From DSAR01 sp034437315 (GTDB lineage: Bacteria; Chloroflexota; Anaerolineae; B4-G1): 35,798 bases of DNA. The stretch lies in contig DAOTUC010000309.1 of the NCBI GenBank assembly GCA_034437315.1, positions 1-35,798 on the forward strand, written 5' to 3'. This document shows positions 24,951 through 31,895 of this stretch, one piece after another (the first letter of the stretch is position 1; every line of letters starts with the position of its first letter). A model generated the notes under the pieces. It was not told where the DNA came from and ran no database searches. It saw only the letters and a list, made by a program, of their open reading frames with translations. Made by a program: the position numbers and the translations under genes.

Positions 24951-27704
24951 TTAAGCGGTCGTCTGGGTGGGTCTCTTGGCCGACGTGACGCGCACGTCAT
25001 ACCGGCGGCTGATGTGGGCCAGCGCCTCTAACACCGCGTCCATCAACTCGCGATTGGTCGTCCCCAGGGCGGCTTGCAGCGGTTCAAGGTCCTCCGCGCG
25101 GCCCACTTGGGCCAGCGTCCGGGCGGCGGCGTTGCGAATCGGCGGATCCCCTTCCGCCAGTGCGCGCCAGAGGGTGCGCCGAGCGGCATCTCCAACCCCC
25201 ACGCTCTCGCCCTGGGACGCGGCCCACGAGATGAGCCAGGGGAGTTGATCGAGTTCGACCGGCGCTTCGACCCCGAAAATTTTCTGTTGCGCCTCCATCT
25301 CTTCTAAAGCCGCCGACGCCGCCGATCGGACGATCCATTGTTCGTCCTCCCGCGCGACTTTTTGCAGGAGGTCCCGGGCCTCCATCTGGGCCAGTCCGGC
25401 GACCGCCGCCCGTCGCGCGATCACATCCTCCAGCCCGATAGCCTCTTTCAGGATGGCGCCGCCCTCCTCGCCGCATCGTCCCAGCGCCTCTCCGGCGAGG
25501 AGGCTGAGGGCTTCGTCTCCCTCTAACAAGATGCGCGCCAGCAACCGGGCGGCCGCGTCGGCGTTAAGTCCGGCGTTAAGTCCGGCGTCGAGCTCGGATA
25601 ATCCCCAGATCGTCGTCTCGCGCACGGCAGGGCTGTTATCCTGCAACGCGCTCTCTAACGCCGGGAAGTCCGCCTCGCTCGCTGTGCGGCTCAATCCCCA
25701 CGCGGCGGCGATGCGGATGGTCTCGTCGTCCTGTTGTAATCCTTGTCTGAAGAGATAGTTGACGCCCGATATTCCCGTCGCCGCCAGCGCCTGGGCCAGG
25801 GTCTTTCGGATTCTCAGGGGGAGGTGGGGTTTCAGGAAACTCTTCGCCAGGATAGCCATCGCGCCCTTGAGCCAGGCGGCGTCTTTGGGCGCGACGCGGA
25901 TCCACGCGCTCAAAATGTGGGAGTTGGAGCGGAAGATGTCGTCCTGACCGCGCATCCAGATAGTCGCCAGCGGCGTGATGTCGCCGATTTCGGCGTAGAG
26001 GCGGAACAAGGCGGCGATGCGTGGATCGTGACGTTGGGGGTCTAGCAAGCGGGTCAGCGTCTCCTCGTCCAGCTCTTCCAACGTGACTATTTGACGGGCG
26101 GCCAGATAGGCTTGCCACAGCGCGTGCCGAAAGAGATAGCGCTCCGTCCCCAACGGCCGGAGCAGGCCGGTCTGTCCGGTGGTCAGGGCCTTGAAGACCT
26201 GCCGTTCCGCCCGCGCGGGCAATTCCTCGGCCGGCGGCAGGACTGCCTGGATGTTGGCCTTCAGCGCTTCGCCAGTGACGTGTGTTTTTTCCTCTTGCCA
26301 GAGATCGAATGCGATGCGCGCCAGGGTTTGCTGGCAGGCTTTCGTCAACCAGGATTTTTTTCCCTCTTGCTCATTCCCTTCCTCATTCCCTTCCTCATTC
26401 CTTTCCCCTTTCTCTTCTTCCGGCGGGAGCAGCAGTTCCAGGGCCCGCCGGTAGGTGGGGGTGTACCGGTCCGCCGAGGTGGACGCCGGCCGCCCATCGA
26501 CGCAGTAGGTGAAGGCGGAGAGGGCCAGGTCGAAAGGCGAGGCGCCGGCTCGGGCTTTATGTTGCAGGTGAGCGGTCAATTGGCGGGCGAAGGTCGGCGG
26601 TCGCTCCTCGTCACCGGGAGAGAGGTTGGCGCGGCGGAAAGCCTCGGCCGATAGGTCGATGGTCGCCCACTGGCTGGCGAATTGCTCAATTTGACGGTTG
26701 TCCCACGGGCGCAGTTCCAGGGGCGCGAAACCGATTTCGGTCAGCGGCGCATAACCGCGCTCGTCTGCGCAAGCCAGCCACCAGTTGCCGGGTAGTTGAT
26801 CGATCAGCGCCGAGAGCCACGCGGCGATTTCCGCGCGGCGCTGCGGCGGGACATCCGCCCACCCGTCGATCAGGATGATGGCCCGCCCGGCCTCCAGCCC
26901 CTGTTGGAGCACCATCCGCATCGTCTGACCGCCGTCGATGGTCGCGATGGCTGCCTCGACGAGATGGCCCAATGGATTCTCGTGGAGCGGGCGTGGGGCT
27001 TCCTCCGTTGTCTCATCCCCATTTTCGGAAGGCTCCGGGGCGTCTTTTTCTTGTGGTGTATTCGCGTTCGTCTCTTCGGTCGTTTTTGTCTCGGTTGCTT
27101 CTATCTCGGCCGCTTGTTGCGCCGCCGTTGTTTGCGCTAGCGCCAGGAGTGAGACGTAGACCGGCAGCCGCTTATGGTCCAGTTTGACGTGCGGCGTGTG
27201 CGCCTCATCCTGCAACACTCGCGCGCAGTCTGTGGCGATGCAGGCGAGCGCGCTCGTCTTGCCGGCTCCGGGAGGCCCCACGATCAGCAACAGCGGGTGG
27301 TCGCCGAAGATCCGGCTGAGGGGCAGAGAGGGGGGCGGCGGGGAAAGGGCCTCAACATCCGCCATCGTCCGGGGCGGGGACGGGTAGGGTTGCAAGCGCG
27401 GCTCAATGAACGCGGCGTCCAAAGGGATCAGGGACGGCGTCGACAGGGATTGCGCGTAGGCGATGGTCTGTTCGAGGAAACGATCGGCGGCGTTGGCCTG
27501 GAAGAAGCGGGAAATCTGTTGGAATGGGGTTTTCGTCGCTTGCCAACCGGCCTGTAGCCTATCCCGAAAGTGATAGGCCAACCCGATCAAGATGAGCGCG
27601 AGGACGGCGCCGATCAGGGCGGAGGGCAGGTCGAAGCGCCAGGCGTTTAAAACGACCTCCGATCCGTGACGTATCGCTGAACCGGGTAGATGGCGCGTCA
27701 TCAT
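24951..27704 (-). CDS. Membrane-anchored NACHT-like NTPase with HEAT repeats
   Basis: A 917-residue protein. One membrane helix at residues ~28-46 (SALIGAVLALILIGLAYHF) is followed by a cytoplasmic P-loop NTPase: Walker A GPPGAGKT (143-150) and Walker B AIILIDGWAD (275-284), a STAND/NACHT-type module. A Glu/Thr/Pro-rich linker (~200-245) is inserted inside the NTPase. The C-terminal third (~630-900) is a run of HEAT-like repeats (e.g. AVRETTIWGLSEL, VRSAASAALEEM, IRNAAARTLAQVG). Its ATG overlaps the stop of the preceding response regulator (ATGA), so the two are coupled. STAND proteins with HEAT sensors act as signal switches or in defence; the signal here is unknown. Confidence 0.8.
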   Translation of the reverse strand: MMTRHLPGSAIRHGSEVVLNAWRFDLPSALIGAVLALILIGLAYHFRDRLQAGWQATKTPFQQISRFFQANAADRFLEQTIAYAQSLSTPSLIPLDAAFIEPRLQPYPSPPRTMADVEALSPPPPSLPLSRIFGDHPLLLIVGPPGAGKTSALACIATDCARVLQDEAHTPHVKLDHKRLPVYVSLLALAQTTAAQQAAEIEATETKTTEETNANTPQEKDAPEPSENGDETTEEAPRPLHENPLGHLVEAAIATIDGGQTMRMVLQQGLEAGRAIILIDGWADVPPQRRAEIAAWLSALIDQLPGNWWLACADERGYAPLTEIGFAPLELRPWDNRQIEQFASQWATIDLSAEAFRRANLSPGDEERPPTFARQLTAHLQHKARAGASPFDLALSAFTYCVDGRPASTSADRYTPTYRRALELLLPPEEEKGERNEEGNEEGNEQEGKKSWLTKACQQTLARIAFDLWQEEKTHVTGEALKANIQAVLPPAEELPARAERQVFKALTTGQTGLLRPLGTERYLFRHALWQAYLAARQIVTLEELDEETLTRLLDPQRHDPRIAALFRLYAEIGDITPLATIWMRGQDDIFRSNSHILSAWIRVAPKDAAWLKGAMAILAKSFLKPHLPLRIRKTLAQALAATGISGVNYLFRQGLQQDDETIRIAAAWGLSRTASEADFPALESALQDNSPAVRETTIWGLSELDAGLNAGLNADAAARLLARILLEGDEALSLLAGEALGRCGEEGGAILKEAIGLEDVIARRAAVAGLAQMEARDLLQKVAREDEQWIVRSAASAALEEMEAQQKIFGVEAPVELDQLPWLISWAASQGESVGVGDAARRTLWRALAEGDPPIRNAAARTLAQVGRAEDLEPLQAALGTTNRELMDAVLEALAHISRRYDVRVTSAKRPTQTTA

Positions 27705-28393
27705 TTATCTTGTAGATCGGCCAGGCGGTATCCAATGTCCTCTTCGGTGAGGATAATCTGGGGATTTGATGGATTTTCCTCAATTTTTTGGCGTAGGTAT
27801 GAGATGTAGAGCCTTAGATATTGACGGTGGTCTTCGTAATCGTCTCCCCATGCTTGCTGGAGCAGTTCCTCTTTGAGGACGACGCGCCCCGTTTTTTTGA
27901 TCAACGTGATCAGTAATTTGTATTCCAGGGGCGTGAGAAAGATATTTTCTCCTTCGAGTTTCACCTGCTCCTGTTTGGCGTCGACTACGAGCGGGCCATT
28001 TTTATATACCGTCGTCGATTGATCGGAGCGATTGGCCCGATGCAAGGCGGCTTTGACGCGGGCGAGCAGTTCTTTGTAACTGAAGGGCTTGATCATATAA
28101 TCGTCGGCCCCCAGCTCTAATCCCCGGATGACGTCTCGTTCGGAACCCAGGGCGGTGGAGAAGATGATGGGCGCCTGAGTGATTTTCTTTAGCCGGTCGC
28201 AAACGTCCCACCCATCCATATCTGGCAAGAGAATGTCCAGTAGAATTAAATCCGGCGTCGATTTTTGGGCGGCCTCTAACCCGCTAGCGCCTGTCTGGCA
28301 GGCGGTGACTTTGTAACCGGCGTGTTCCAATTGAAGGCGCATCATTCGCGATAGAGCTTCATCATCTTCGATGAGCAGGATTTCATGTTCCAC
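27701..28393 (-). CDS. OmpR/PhoB-family response regulator (orphan)
   Basis: A 230-residue DNA-binding regulator. The receiver domain (~1-120) has Asp10/Asp11, phospho-acceptor Asp53 (LILLDILLPDMDGW) and Lys in YMIKPFSYKEL. The winged-helix domain (~130-228) has IFLTPLEYKLLITLIK and RLYISYLRQKIE, close to the KdpE/PhoB layout. The GTG start at 28393 follows GGAGG. No histidine kinase is adjacent; instead the gene runs into a NACHT-like NTPase by a 4-base overlap. Upstream lies a repeat element that may carry or have displaced its promoter. Confidence 0.93.
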   Translation of the reverse strand: MEHEILLIEDDEALSRMMRLQLEHAGYKVTACQTGASGLEAAQKSTPDLILLDILLPDMDGWDVCDRLKKITQAPIIFSTALGSERDVIRGLELGADDYMIKPFSYKELLARVKAALHRANRSDQSTTVYKNGPLVVDAKQEQVKLEGENIFLTPLEYKLLITLIKKTGRVVLKEELLQQAWGDDYEDHRQYLRLYISYLRQKIEENPSNPQIILTEEDIGYRLADLQDK

Positions 28394-28435
28394 GATTTGT
28401 ACCTCCGTAGTTAGGGCCTATTGGCGATCCGCTGT

Positions 28436-28634
28436 AGAGACTATTAAAAAATTCGCTCAGAGGCCAGTCTTCGGGCCAATTAGCGCCCCGGGACGGGTAG
28501 CTAGAGCAATTATTTAGGATGTGTTTCAATTTTATTTGGGGCCAAGCTCGTAGTAGGCGATTTATCGCCGTAAAAGCGCGCTGAAGCAGCGCTCAAAGCA
28601 TTTGAAAAACACCCAATTATTTAAGACACTCTGT
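28436..28634. mobile_element. Interrupted copy of the 19974-20046 repeat
   Basis: The left end AGAGACTATTAAAAAATTCG and the complement of the right end, AGAGTGTCTTAAATAATTG, are the two imperfect inverted termini also seen at 19974-20046, here in opposite orientation. The middle is interrupted at 28517-28613 by another element. No ORF. It lies just upstream of the response regulator. Confidence 0.6.
28517..28613. mobile_element. Nested MITE-like insertion with 10-bp target duplication
   Basis: A 97-bp insert flanked by the direct repeat CAATTATTTA (28507-28516 and 28614-28623), which is single in the uninterrupted repeat at 19974-20046. Its ends GGATGTGTTTCAA and (complement) GGTGTTTTTCAA are imperfect inverted repeats. 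The core TAGGCGATTTATCGCC is shared with the element at 19616-19742. It therefore appears to have inserted into the older repeat. Confidence 0.65.
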
Positions 28635-28785
28635 AGGACTACTAAGCCTAATGATAGCTAAATTTGGCCTGAATGTCAACTTGACGGGCGAGCGATGGGG
28701 CGGGAATGATGGGAATGACGAGGATGACGAAAGTCAAACCGAAAGCCCAGTCGCCAGCGCCACAAAAAATGGTACAATAGTACTA

Positions 28786-28814
28786 TTGACTTCGGCGCAT
28801 CTATCCGTTAAACT
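28786..28814 (+). promoter_or_regulatory. Promoter of a candidate ncRNA
   Basis: TTGACT (28786-28791) and TAAACT (28809-28814) are 17 bases apart. The predicted start, 28821, is the first base of a stem-loop. No plus-strand ORF follows, so the promoter points to an untranslated RNA. Confidence 0.55.
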
Positions 28815-28820
28815 GTAAGC

Positions 28821-28927
28821 GATGTTGGAAAGGGTCCGCCCCCCTAACTGACATCAAAAGGCTGTTTGTGGTTACCCTCCTTTCGCAGTCGCGGCCTCCT
28901 CATTAGATGAGGAGGCCGCGGCCTTTA
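28821..28927 (+). ncRNA. Candidate structured small RNA
   Basis: Starting at the predicted transcription start, GATGTTGGAAAGGG (28821-28834) pairs with CCCTAACTGACATC (28842-28855), with G-U pairs and two mismatches. AAAGG (28857-28861) can pair with CCTTT (28879-28883). A perfect 13-bp stem GCGGCCTCCTCAT/ATGAGGAGGCCGC (28891-28903 with 28907-28919) ends the unit, followed by a short TTT. It matches no RNA family I can recognise (not SRP RNA, tmRNA or RNase P). The final hairpin could instead end the minus-strand gene at 28950. Confidence 0.45.
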
Positions 28928-28949
28928 TGATAGAGGGCCGCGGCCTGTT

Positions 28950-29651
28950 TTACTTTGGTACGATGATGCGCCCGCAATTGCCGCAATAGGTGATGCCCGC
29001 CTGGCGCAGTTCCCACTTTACGGCCGGCGTGACGTTCACGCCGCACGCGCCGCAAGCGTCATGGTTGAGCTTGACGACGGCGATCCCGCTTTTCTTGGCT
29101 CGTAAAGCGTGGTAATCGGCCAGATTGTCGGCGCTTATCCGCGGTAGAATTTCCTCCGTTTGCTCCTGTCCAATGGTGATCAATCGGCTCTGGAGTTGGT
29201 CCTGTTCTGCTTTCAGATTCGCTTGCCGTCCCATCCACTCGTTTTCTGTTTGATCGACGTGTCTTTGCGCTTCTGCTTGCGCGCTTTCCGATTCCTCCAA
29301 CGCGATCATCGTCTCTAGCAGTTCGTCCTCTAGCGTCCGCTTTCGTCGTTGCAGGGATGCCATTTCCGCTTGGAGGTCGGCCAGTTCCTTGGGATTCGTG
29401 ACTTCCCCGCTATACAGCCTTTTTTCAGAGCGCGCCCGTTTGTCCACGACGGTCTGGATCTGGAGTTCCAGATCGCGTTGTTGACGCGCCCACTTGTTGA
29501 CCTGTTCCTGGGCGGTCTTCAAGGCGTGGCGGGCGCGTTTGAGCGCCTCATTCTCCTCCAGGGCGGCCTCAATTTCGGACAACCGACGTTTCGCCGCGTC
29601 TTCTTCTGAGTCCAGTTCTTGCAAACGGTATAGGTCGCTCCCTGTGCTCAT
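28950..29651 (-). CDS. Coiled-coil protein with C4 zinc ribbon
   Basis: A 233-residue cytoplasmic protein. Residues ~8-180 are almost continuous heptad-rich coiled coil (charged Glu/Arg/Gln/Leu). The C-terminus is a zinc ribbon with Cys200, Cys203, Cys223 and Cys226 (ACGACGV ... TYCGNCGRIIV). This is the conserved family often annotated as 'zinc ribbon domain protein, possibly nucleic acid-binding' (DUF164/CT398-like). The ATG at 29651 follows GAGGAG. It is 228 bases downstream of lgt and separated from it by a terminator hairpin. GGCCGCGGCC repeats follow its stop. Confidence 0.88.
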   Translation of the reverse strand: MSTGSDLYRLQELDSEEDAAKRRLSEIEAALEENEALKRARHALKTAQEQVNKWARQQRDLELQIQTVVDKRARSEKRLYSGEVTNPKELADLQAEMASLQRRKRTLEDELLETMIALEESESAQAEAQRHVDQTENEWMGRQANLKAEQDQLQSRLITIGQEQTEEILPRISADNLADYHALRAKKSGIAVVKLNHDACGACGVNVTPAVKWELRQAGITYCGNCGRIIVPK

Positions 29652-29772
29652 CGCTTGTTTTCTCCTCAGTTAGGCGAACGTGACAATCAGTTCGACGTTC
29701 CAGAGTCTTGGCTGTTGGCGCGCTTCGGTGCTGACGGGCTTGTTGCGGATGTGCAAGATGAACGGCTTTAAC

Positions 29773-29804
29773 GAAAAGAGCCTAACGCTCCCGGACATTA
29801 GGCT
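29773..29804 (-). terminator. Terminator of lgt
   Basis: Read on the minus strand, AGCCTAA (29804-29798) pairs with TTAGGCT (29785-29779), followed by CTTTTCGTT. It lies 75 bases beyond the lgt stop. The rest of 29652-29878 holds no supported gene. Confidence 0.6.
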
Positions 29805-29878
29805 CCCCGTTTGGACCCAGTTGTTTACTGGTATACGTCCTATTTGCGTATCTCTCGTTAGCCATTCTGCATCAGCCG

Positions 29879-30751
29879 TTATACGTCTAACGTATCTTGA
29901 GCATTTTGGTCGGTAGCTTGTGCTGTCTCGCCGTCACCCGCCTTGACGTGACGGATGACGAGGATTGTAACGCCAGCGGCGATGCTGATGAGGGCGAATA
30001 GTTGGGCGGCCGCGAGAGGGCCGATTTCCCAGGCGTCGGGGCGGAAATATTCGACGAAGAAGCGTCCCAGGGGATAGCCGATGATGTAACCCAGGAGAAT
30101 ATCTCCCGGCAGAAGTTTATCTTTCAATTTTATCGAGATGACGGCTAACGACACGAACAGCAGAAAGCACCAGAGGGACTCGTACAGGAAGGTGGGATGG
30201 AATAGGGTGTCAGGTGGATAGGCGGTCAGGTTGTTGTAGGGTGGGATGCGGTAGGCCGGGTCGATGATCAATCCCCACGGCCGGTCGGTCGGCGGGCCGT
30301 AGAGTTCCTGGTTGATGAAATTCCCCCAGCGGCCAATCGCCTGCCCGAGGGCCAGGCCGGGCGCCCCGTAATCCAGCCAGCGAAGCGGTTTCAAACCGGC
30401 TCGCCAGGCATAGATCGCGACCCCTAACGCGCCGCCGACGATAGCGCCGTAGATGCCCAGGCCGCCTTGCCAGATGTACAGAATCTCGATGGGATTTTCT
30501 TTATAATAATCCCAACCGATCATACCGGCCGGACTGGAGAAGACGTGGTATATCCGGGCGCCGATGATGCCCAGGACGATGGCGAGGATGAGCGCGTTCC
30601 AGATGTGATCCGGGTTGTCGCCCGCCTGTTTGGTCCGCCACGTCGCGTAGATGGCGCCCAGCATCACACCGCTGACGATCAGGATGCCGTACCAGTGAAT
30701 GCCGAGGTTTGGTCCGAAGCGAATGAGTATTGGGTCGAGCGGTGGTCTCAT
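29879..30751 (-). CDS. lgt: Prolipoprotein diacylglyceryl transferase
   Basis: A 290-residue inner-membrane enzyme that moves diacylglycerol from phosphatidylglycerol to the lipobox Cys of prolipoproteins, such as the thiamine-binding lipoprotein in this window. Seven hydrophobic segments are visible. Family motifs are present: LGIHWYGILI near the N-terminus, GGLGIYGAIVGG, the signature GRWGNFINQELYG with the essential Arg and Asn, HPTFLYESLW, and the last GRFFVEYFRPD. The ATG at 30751 is chosen because GGAGG (complement of 30758-30762) precedes it; a TTG 15 bases upstream overlaps that site. It has its own promoter and an unusually long leader. Confidence 0.95.
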   Translation of the reverse strand: MRPPLDPILIRFGPNLGIHWYGILIVSGVMLGAIYATWRTKQAGDNPDHIWNALILAIVLGIIGARIYHVFSSPAGMIGWDYYKENPIEILYIWQGGLGIYGAIVGGALGVAIYAWRAGLKPLRWLDYGAPGLALGQAIGRWGNFINQELYGPPTDRPWGLIIDPAYRIPPYNNLTAYPPDTLFHPTFLYESLWCFLLFVSLAVISIKLKDKLLPGDILLGYIIGYPLGRFFVEYFRPDAWEIGPLAAAQLFALISIAAGVTILVIRHVKAGDGETAQATDQNAQDTLDV

Positions 30752-30856
30752 CAATTTCCTCCACAATGAGTTAGATGTTAGTCTTTATAGACAGGCAACG
30801 ATCCAGACTTTCAAGGTCTCAAAGCTGACAAAAATTACTGACTACTCGACTGATCA

Positions 30857-30871
30857 ACCTCCCGCCGGTTC
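30857..30871. repeat. Short palindromic repeat variant
   Basis: AACCTCCCGCCGGTT, a shortened relative of the repeats at 7644-7660 and 30936-30952, inside the lgt leader. Confidence 0.4.
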
Positions 30872-30935
30872 GCTGTCAGGATGGGCCAAGAATAGCCTCA
30901 TCATCCACAAATTGCGCCTGCAATATGTGGATTTC

Positions 30936-30952
30936 AAACCTGCGGGTGGTTT
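30936..30952. repeat. Short palindromic repeat, second copy
   Basis: AAACCTGCGGGTGGTTT, one base different from the copy at 7644-7660, and preceded by a similar TTC. On the minus strand it lies in the lgt leader. Confidence 0.5.
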
Positions 30953-30982
30953 AGAAGTGAAGGTGTTGGATAGCTTGCAAAG

Positions 30983-31010
30983 ATTATACCATAAGCGGCT
31001 GGTTATTCAA
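30983..31010 (-). promoter_or_regulatory. Promoter of lgt
   Basis: On the minus strand TTGAAT (31010-31005) and a perfect TATAAT (30988-30983) are 16 bases apart. The start near 30976 gives a leader of about 225 bases that contains the two short palindromic repeats. Confidence 0.6.
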
Positions 31011-31022
31011 TAAACGTACCAC

Positions 31023-31445
31023 TCAATCCCGTGGGCCGAATATCTTGATCAGTGCTCGCGCCAGCCAGAAGACGTTCCACCCGATCAATAGCGCGCCAGC
31101 GAGGGCCAGTTTCTGCTCGTTAACAATCGGTTCCACACGGGCGCCTTTCGAGGTCACCTCGATGGCGGCGATTGGTCGCGCCGCCGCGCCCCCTCCGCCT
31201 CCGCCGCCTGTTTCGCTATCGAAGTCGTCGTCTGATTTATCTTTTTTCATCTCTCCCATTGCGTCCATCTCGCCCATCTTATTAGTGTCTTGCCCAACCC
31301 CTGCGCCGAAGCCGTAACCGATGTTGGCGACGGGGATGACGACGCAATCCTCGACGACCACAGGATCGCCGAAACAGGCGTTAGCGTTGGCTTTGTTGCG
31401 TAAATCGGCGATAGCCTCCAATAGTTGTTGAATTTCCTTTTCCAT
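31023..31445 (-). CDS. GerW/YtfJ-family protein, first copy
   Basis: A 140-residue protein of the GerW (sporulation YtfJ) family: CFGDPVVVEDCVVIPVANIGYGFGAG, a Gly-rich stretch (GGGGGGGAAARPIAAIEV) and VEPIV. An acidic Lys/Asp/Ser/Met-rich insert (~55-78) splits the usual GFGxG region. A C-terminal hydrophobic helix (~112-133, LALAGALLIGWNVFWLARALI) suggests membrane attachment. In Bacillus the family takes part in spore germination, but it is widespread in non-sporulating Chloroflexota, so its role here is open. It lies 41 bases after a related gene, probably the same operon. Confidence 0.8.
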   Translation of the reverse strand: MEKEIQQLLEAIADLRNKANANACFGDPVVVEDCVVIPVANIGYGFGAGVGQDTNKMGEMDAMGEMKKDKSDDDFDSETGGGGGGGAAARPIAAIEVTSKGARVEPIVNEQKLALAGALLIGWNVFWLARALIKIFGPRD

Positions 31446-31486
31446 TGCTTTTTCCTTTCATTAAACTCATCAGGTTTTGTTAAAGG

Positions 31487-31822
31487 TTAGCGTTTGCGCA
31501 TCAGTTGCACCGCCAGCATTAAGATCAGGGGGACGATGAGGGCGGTCAGCAAAAACGCCCCCAATAGCTGGACTGTCTCGTCGCGGATGGGGATGCGGCG
31601 TTCGCCGGCCGGCCCGCGCTCAATGATGGCGACCGGCTTGAGGCGCACAAAGCCGCCGCCTTGCCCGGACAATTGCCGGTCGCCGACGAGAGCGCGGCGA
31701 TGGGCGTAGGCCGTCACCTGGACGATGGGGATGATCTCCCGCTCGCCGACCAGGATAGGATCTCCCTGGACAGTCTCGTTGGATAGTGCGTAGGGCGTCT
31801 GGTCTGTACATTTGGACCTCAT
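31487..31822 (-). CDS. GerW/YtfJ-like protein, second copy
   Basis: A 111-residue protein with the same plan as its neighbour: TVQGDPILVGEREIIPIVQV, a Gly segment (SGQGGGF), RLKPVAIIER, and a C-terminal membrane helix (~86-107, LLGAFLLTALIVPLILMLAVQL). It is shorter and more divergent, lacking the GYGFGAG string. The ATG at 31822 follows AGGAGGAG. The pair looks like a tandem duplication whose products may form a hetero-oligomer. It lies 73 bases after the large tRNA nucleotidyltransferase fusion. Confidence 0.7.
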   Translation of the reverse strand: MRSKCTDQTPYALSNETVQGDPILVGEREIIPIVQVTAYAHRRALVGDRQLSGQGGGFVRLKPVAIIERGPAGERRIPIRDETVQLLGAFLLTALIVPLILMLAVQLMRKR

Positions 31823-31895
31823 GGTCTCCTCCTATTTTCTCCACATTTCGGGGAGCGGGCGGCGACTCGGCGCACTGTGATGGTTATGCCGTTTT

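Noticed and set aside
29680..29916. 78-codon plus-strand frame between the zinc-ribbon gene and lgt
   Set aside because: Lies over the lgt terminator and the lgt 3' end in antisense; no ribosome-binding site.
30699..31013. 104-codon plus-strand frame upstream of lgt
   Set aside because: Antisense to the lgt leader and promoter, contains both short palindromes, no start signal.
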